Assembly: GCA_029465975.1 (NCBI GenBank) | Contig: CM055728.1 | Span: 29,666,052 to 29,730,051, forward strand | Length of the DNA stretch: 64,000 bases | Direction of reading: 5' to 3' | Origin: Dallia pectoralis | Taxonomy: Eukaryota; Chordata; Actinopteri; Esociformes; Umbridae | Part shown: positions 58,539-64,000 of the stretch, in pieces | How the letters are laid out: every line of letters begins with the position of its first letter | Position numbering within the stretch: the first letter of the stretch is position 1 | Notes under the pieces: model-generated | What the model was told of the DNA's origin: nothing | The model's database searches: none | What the model saw: the letters and a program-made list of their open reading frames with translations, nothing else | Position numbers and translations under genes: made by a program

Positions 58539-59576
58539 CTGGAAAAACAGCACAGTCAGCTGGAGAATGACAAACAGCCAGCTCACATGGTCCATCAGTC
58601 CAGTCAGCCAGCCCACAGTCCTGCCAATCAACCAGTTTTAGTCCAGTCAGCCTCTCTGGTCCGTTAGTCCAGAGAGTCGGTTAGTCCAGTCAGTGGTACG
58701 TTTTAGGGCAGATCTCACCACATGACAGAGGAACACAACTCCAGACACACTGACAAAACACCCCCATCTCTAAACAGACATTGTTGTTGTATTATTATAC
58801 ATTTAACAGACAACAGTGGACATAGAAACACTGCCATTCAGCAGAAACATGTAAGACGTAATTTAATCAACATCCATCAAGATCAATTAAGAAGTAATAA
58901 AGACATGCATTTTCTACTTAGTATGAAACTAGGTACTACGTGTTTACAATAAAAGAGTAGGCGGGTCTTCTTTAAAGAACATTAGATATCATCTTTACCT
59001 TTTTTGGTGAAAAAATCCTTGGAATATTTCCCCGCCGTTATGAGTTTGCGTGGGACTTGACCCAGCAGCTCAATGATCAACGCAATATGGTCTTCAAAGG
59101 TCACAAGAGGGGCGGAAAAAAGAGGGATGGAAAAAGGGGGAAGAAAGAAGGAGGGGACAAAAACAACAAATTCATCAGACACGTTGTTCCAGTCAAAGGC
59201 CCAGAGGATGAGAATGGATGAGGAATATAGATGAGAGGTTGGACAGGCCGACAGCACGCAGAGTGACACGCATAATATTCAGTGTTATATTTCTACCCAC
59301 TGAGTACAAAGGACGGTCGTCTTCACCCAGATGCTACAGAAACAGGATTTAATGAGACTCGGTTCTGATTCTGTTAAATAAATTGGGTGCCGGTGGTGCT
59401 GTCGGAGCCAAGCCTGATACATTCACCGTTCCTCGTCCCTCACACATCCATCCTGAGCCAAACACAGCCTCCCAGTGCCGTACCTCTCCGGGTGAAGAAT
59501 TCCTGGGAGAATTTCCCACTCAGTGCATAATGACGGGGGACATTTCCCAACAGCTCAATAATCAAAGCTAGATGGT
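58351..59576 (-). CDS. SRPK1: SRSF protein kinase 1, C-terminal exons (5' part outside window)
   Basis: Minus-strand exons encode the end of the kinase C-lobe: either of two 93-bp alternatives (59484-59576 or 58999-59091) followed by the terminal exon 58351-58538. The joined end reads DLKHITKLKPWGLLEVLQDK, then YEWPKEEAECFSDFLLPMLD and LRHPWISPQ. SRPK1 phosphorylates Arg-Ser dipeptides of SR splicing factors and shuttles between cytosol and nucleus. The KLITAGKYSKDFFTKKG version matches vertebrate SRPK1, and the neighbour LHFPL5 fits the human order. The catalytic core exons lie to the right of 64000. The two exon versions have the same length and phase. Confidence 0.93.
58999..59091 (-). CDS. 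SRPK1: SRPK1 alternative kinase exon, version A (downstream copy)
   Basis: 93 bp, acceptor TTTGAAG, donor GTAAAG. Encodes DHIALIIELLGQVPRKLITA then GKYSKDFFTKKG: helix G and the following loop. This copy resembles the standard SRPK1 sequence. Confidence 0.93.
59484..59576 (-). CDS. SRPK1: SRPK1 alternative kinase exon, version B (upstream copy)
   Basis: 93 bp, acceptor GGACTCCAG, donor GTACGG, same phase as version A. Encodes DHLALIIELLGNVPRHYALS then GKFSQEFFTRRG. 20 of 32 residues equal version A; the ALSG and FFTRRG parts look more like SRPK2/SRPK3. The copies are separated by 392 bp. No stop or frameshift is seen, so it appears under selection. Confidence 0.88.
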
Positions 59577-60235
59577 CTGGAGTCCCCGAGAGGAGACGGG
59601 AAAGAAAAGAGAAGGAAGGAGAGAGAAGGGTGGAGAGCCAGGAGGAAGCATAAGAACAGATACATGAATGACGATAATGAGGTGATGATGATTGAATCAC
59701 GAGATGACGTGACAAAACACTAGAACCAACTAATCCAGGTCTACGGAAAAACCACACTAGTGGTTGTAAAAGAGGCTGTCGCTCAAATGTAAATGCTAGT
59801 AGCCTAGAGCAAGCAATGCTTCAACTCTGGGTGTGGTCACATGACAACTGGGTGTGGTCCACATGACAACGATAAATACAATAACATGCCTGAAACATGA
59901 ATACGCACCAAATGCTTCTGTATTCAAGCCAAACTATCACCTAGATTAGCCCAAAACATTTCCCATTCCTCCATTAACAGGCAGATTAATAATGACCCAC
60001 ATCAGCAGAAAGCCGTGTCATGTGACCTCATCATACCAGCGCTACTCTGAAAGCAGAACTATACCTGTGCCCAAATTCTAAGAGGACACTTGGTTTCAGC
60101 ATCGCAAGTGATGACAATTCATTAAGCTAAAGATCGAAGAATCTAATTACTGGGGTAGCGTTGCAATATAACCACCAACTATCACACGAGCCAAACACAC
60201 TCACCGACGCACAGGCCACAACAAGGCTGAGCAAG

Positions 60236-60360
60236 CTGAGGCGTAGAGACCAGAGGCGTAGAGACCAGAGGCGTACAGACCAGAGGCGTACAGACCTGAG
60301 GCGTACAGACCTGAGGCGTACAGACCTGAGGCGTACAGACCAGAGGCGTACAGACCAGCC
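60236..60360 (+). repeat. 15-bp minisatellite
   Basis: About eight copies of GAGGCGTACAGACCA. Confidence 0.95.
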
Positions 60361-60634
60361 ATAGTCTCCGTCTAGGCAACATCAATCACCTCAAATACCA
60401 AAACACTCAATCAAGCTGCAAGCTGAAAAGGTTAGAAAGTCAGACAGCCTTTGTAGAGGTGAGAAGAAAAGAGAAGTCCAGGAGTGGAAGGAGAAGTTGG
60501 GAGGGACTGTTTAGTACTGACAGGAGACCATATTTAAACACAGGAATACAGCCAGATAGGTAACTTGACCTGAATACCGTATAACAATCCCCAGTCAACA
60601 TGACCGCATAACCATAACCACCAGAGAACGTGAC

Positions 60635-60745
60635 CTCATACCAACAACACCTGCTGTCAACATGACCTCATACCAATAACACCTGCTGTCAACATGACCT
60701 CATACCAATAACACCTGCTGTCAACATGACCTCATACCAATAACA
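60635..60745 (+). repeat. 32-bp tandem repeat
   Basis: About four copies, core CAACATGACCTCATACCAAT. Confidence 0.93.
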
Positions 60746-61257
60746 CCAATAACATAAAGACGACATCCAACAAAAAACACTTCTAACAGTATGTCTTCGC
60801 TGTAAATGCATGTCAGTCCAAGTTTGGCTTAAAATATCAGCAAAACTAGCCCTTTAAGATGAATGACTAAGACTAAAGCTGAAATACAGGTTGATGTGAT
60901 GAAGCCATAACTATGGTAAATACACCAGAACAGACTGTTCTTTAAACGCACTGCCGTCACATAGGCTGACAGTTGTTGCTAAAAGCAAACTCACATTCTT
61001 TCACAACAGCTACTCAAATATTAGAAAACATTCTTTACTTGTTTGTTTTCAGAAGGTAGCAGTAAGACAGAACTTGTGGTTAGCAACTGACTAGCGACCA
61101 AGCCCTGCGGTGGCATTGCAAATATCTGCTATATCCTCCATGAACATCTCAGTTACTTAAAATGCCTAACTCGCAGTAGACCAGGGAGTTTGTTGTATGC
61201 CAAACATGTAAACAAAACATGTCATCTTCTCAATGAAACCTATTGACTAAAGTTATT

Positions 61258-63040
61258 CTTAGTATAAGAGGTAAGGGTTAGCAATGCATTAGGACTAAGG
61301 TTAGTATTAAAGGTAAGGGTTAGCATTAGGGCTAAAGTTAGTAATAGTCAGGTATGGTATCGGTTAGCATTATAGCTAGGGTTAGTAATAGAGGTAAGGG
61401 TTAGCATTAGGGTTATGGTTAGTAATAGAGGTATGGTATTGGTTAGCATTATGACTAGGGCTAGTAATAGAGGTAAGGGTTAGCATTAGGGCTAAGGTTA
61501 GTAATAGAGGTATGGTATTGTTTAGCATTATCGCTAGGGTTAGTATAAGAGGTAAGGGTTAGCATTAGGTCAAAGGTTAGTATTACAAGTAAGGTAAAGG
61601 TTAGCATTAGGGCTCAGGTTAGTAGCAGAGGTAAGAGTTAGCATTAGGTCTAAGGATAGTATTACAAGTAAGGTAAGGGTTAGCATTAGGGTTAGCATTA
61701 GGACTCAGGTTAGTAATGGAGGTAAGGGTTAGCATTAGGGCTAAGGTTAATAAAAGGTATGGTAATGGTTAGCATTATGGCTAGGGTTAGTAATAGAGGT
61801 AAGGGTTAGCATTAGAGCTAAGGTTAGTAAGAGGTATGGTATTGGTTAGCATTATGGCTAGGGTTAGTATTAGAGGTAAGGGTTAGCATTAGGGCTAAGG
61901 TTAGTATTACAAGTAAGGTAAGGGTTAGCATTAGGGCTAAGGTTAGTAATAGAGGTATGGTATTGGTTAGCATTATGGCTAGGGTTAGTAATAGAGGTAA
62001 TGGTTAGCATTAGGGCTAAGGTTAGTAAGAGGTATGGTATTGGTTAGCATTATGGCTAGGGTTAGTAATAGAGGTAAGGGTTAGCATTAGGGCTAAAGTT
62101 AGTAATAGTCAGGTATGGTATTGGTTAGCATTATGGCTAGGGTTAGTAATAGAGGTAAGGGTTAGCATTAGGGCTAAGGTTAGTAATAGTCAGGTATGGT
62201 ATTGGTTAGCATTATGGCTAGGGTTAGTAATAGAGGTAAGGGTTAGCATTAGGGCTAAGGTTAGTAAGAGGTATGGTATTGGTTAGCATTATGGCTAGGG
62301 TTAGTAATAGAGGTAAGGGTTAGCATTAGGGCTATGGTTAGTATTACAAGTAAGGTAAAAGTTAGCATTAGGGTAAGCATTAGGGCTAAGGTTAGTAATA
62401 GAGGTATGGTATTGTTTAGCATTATCGCTAGGGTTAGTATAAGAGGTAAGGGTTACATTAGGTCTAAGGTTAGTATTACAAGTGAGGTAAAGGTTAGCAT
62501 TAGGGCTCAGGTTAGTAGCAGAGGTAAGAGTTAGCATTAGGTCTAAGGATAGTATTACAAGTAAGGTAAGGGTTAGCATTAGGGTTAGCATTAGGACTCA
62601 GGTTAGTAATGGAGGTAAGGGTTAGCATTAGGGCTAAGGTTAATAAAAGGTATGGTAATGGTTAGCATTATGGCTAGGGTTAGTAATAGAGGTAAGGGTT
62701 AGCATTAGGGCTAAGGTTAGTAATAGAGGTATGGTATTGGTTAGCATTATGGCTAGGGTTAGTATTAGAGGTAAGGGTTAGCATTAGGGCTAAAGTGAGT
62801 AATAGTCAGGTATGGTATTGGTTAGCATTATGGCTAGGGTTAGTAATAGAGGTAAGGGTTAGCATTAGGGCTAAGGTTAGTAAGAGGTATGGTATTGGTT
62901 AGCATTATGGCTAGGGTTAGTAATAGAGGTAAGGGTTAGCATTAGGGCTATGGTTAGTATTACAAGTAAGGTAAAAGTTAGCATTAGGGTAAGCATTAGG
63001 GCTAAAGTTAGTGACAGAGGTACGTACGGTTAAGGTAATG
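61258..63040 (+). repeat. 1.8-kb GGGTTAG-rich array with higher-order structure
   Basis: Units of about 75-80 bp built from GGTTAGCATTATGGCTAGGG, TTAGTAATAGAGGTAAGG and TTAGCATTAGGGCTAAGG. A distinct run at about 61521-61770 recurs at 62415-62660, so the array contains a duplication of about 894 bp. Confidence 0.95.
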
Positions 63041-64000
63041 TTTAGCATAACGGTTAGTTTGGGGATATGTTTACACGTTTGATATTTAATTTGATTGGCT
63101 GATGCGGTAGAATGGGCATGGTTTCTTTATCCTGGATGGCACCTTTGACTTGAGGGCTAAATGAACACTAGGATGCATCAGAGCTAAAGTACTGGCAGTA
63201 CAACTAGGGATGGGGGGGTTGGGTTCGCTACATTTTATTGATACAATTTGAGACTGCTTAACAGTCCGGGTGTTTGTCCTTGGACTGCAACAAGCAGAAC
63301 ATCATTAATGTTAGCAGTAGTGACTCAAAGCTTCATCACAGATGTCGAGTGTCCCAGGAAAAATTATCATTTTGACATTTCACTTCCTCCTTTATCTTTT
63401 GCTTTAGTAAAATGTAGTCATTGACCGCATAGCATGTTCAGCCATCCTAGCAAACAACAAAATGAGTATTCTTAATAAAGCGACTCAGGCAGTGAGGAAA
63501 TTCCATTCTTCTACATAAATTTTAAAGTCGGTCAGAAGGCAATTCAATCGAATTCCAAAACGTTATTGGACAATAGATGCATGTTTGTGCACCAGAGATT
63601 CAATTTAAATGACTCATGACTCTTGTAACTTGAGACATAACGCTACATTATAGAACCCACTAGTATCAATAGCAGTATTGATCAGCGGAACAAATGGAAT
63701 TTGGGTTTTGAGAAATTGATAGAACCGGGTCTCAATCCCCTATCCGTAAGTTTAAAGCACGAGCCAAGGACTTACTGAGCAGACAGATCCAAGACATGAA
63801 GAAACTACAATAACAAATGCAAGTAATTCTTATGAAGTAGCATAGTTTCTACTTCTACTTCTACTTCTCAGCTGCGAAATTGTTTATCATCAAACAATTC
63901 ACCATTCTCCATGAAAGACACATAGCCTACAGAGAGAATCGCTCATGGTTTTTATCATTCATAATTTGATTATTAATCAGTCAATTACTTCTGTTTTTAA

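Larger units (their letters stand above)
59577..64000 (-). other. SRPK1: SRPK1 intron (runs out of window)
   Basis: No further SRPK1 exon is seen upstream of 59576. The stretch holds three tandem arrays and otherwise unremarkable sequence. Confidence 0.65.

Noticed and set aside
61258..63040. Telomere or interstitial telomeric repeat
   Set aside because: GGGTTA steps are frequent but not in tandem 6-bp form; the period is about 75-80 bp.

Overview
This is nuclear DNA from a teleost fish: intron-rich genes, very dense tandem repeats, and decayed Tc1-like, hAT-like and SINE/LINE-tail repeats of kinds familiar from salmonids and their relatives. An esociform or salmoniform fish is the best guess; the species cannot be fixed from the sequence alone. 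The gene content corresponds to human chromosome 6p21.31-p21.2.

Five genes are supported. (1) 3298-26138 (+): the last nine coding exons of a copine, best match CPNE5, covering the end of the second C2 region and the whole copine/vWA domain; the 5' exons lie left of the window. (2) 26139-44615: an 18.5 kb gene-poor interval holding transposon remnants and large minisatellites. (3) 44616-48002 (+): ARMC12, seven exons, with a 33-bp minisatellite inside its last coding exon. (4) 49842-52549 (-): pancreatic colipase CLPS, three exons, with a TATA box and a PTF1-like bipartite site. (5) 53787-55941 (+): LHFPL5 (TMHS), four coding exons, the first intron apparently of GC-AG type. (6) 58351-59576 (-): the 3' end of SRPK1, with two tandem 93-bp versions of the same kinase exon, consistent with mutually exclusive splicing. 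LHFPL5 and SRPK1 converge tail to tail near 56.5-57 kb. The rest, to 64000, is SRPK1 intron with a 1.8 kb GGGTTAG-like array.

The ARMC12-CLPS-LHFPL5-SRPK1 order is the same as in humans, which supports the assignments. The genes do not form a pathway: CPNE5 is a calcium-dependent phospholipid-binding protein, ARMC12 a mitochondrial armadillo-repeat protein of sperm, colipase a secreted lipase cofactor, LHFPL5 a hair-cell mechanotransduction subunit, and SRPK1 an SR-protein kinase.

The most notable signals are the duplicated SRPK1 exon, CPNE5 splice-acceptor regions that have become minisatellites (before the exons at 20803 and 24533), the coding minisatellite of ARMC12 whose stop codon depends on a C-run length, and several minisatellites seeded inside transposon remnants. 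The long open frames across repeats are artefacts of repeat periodicity, not genes.
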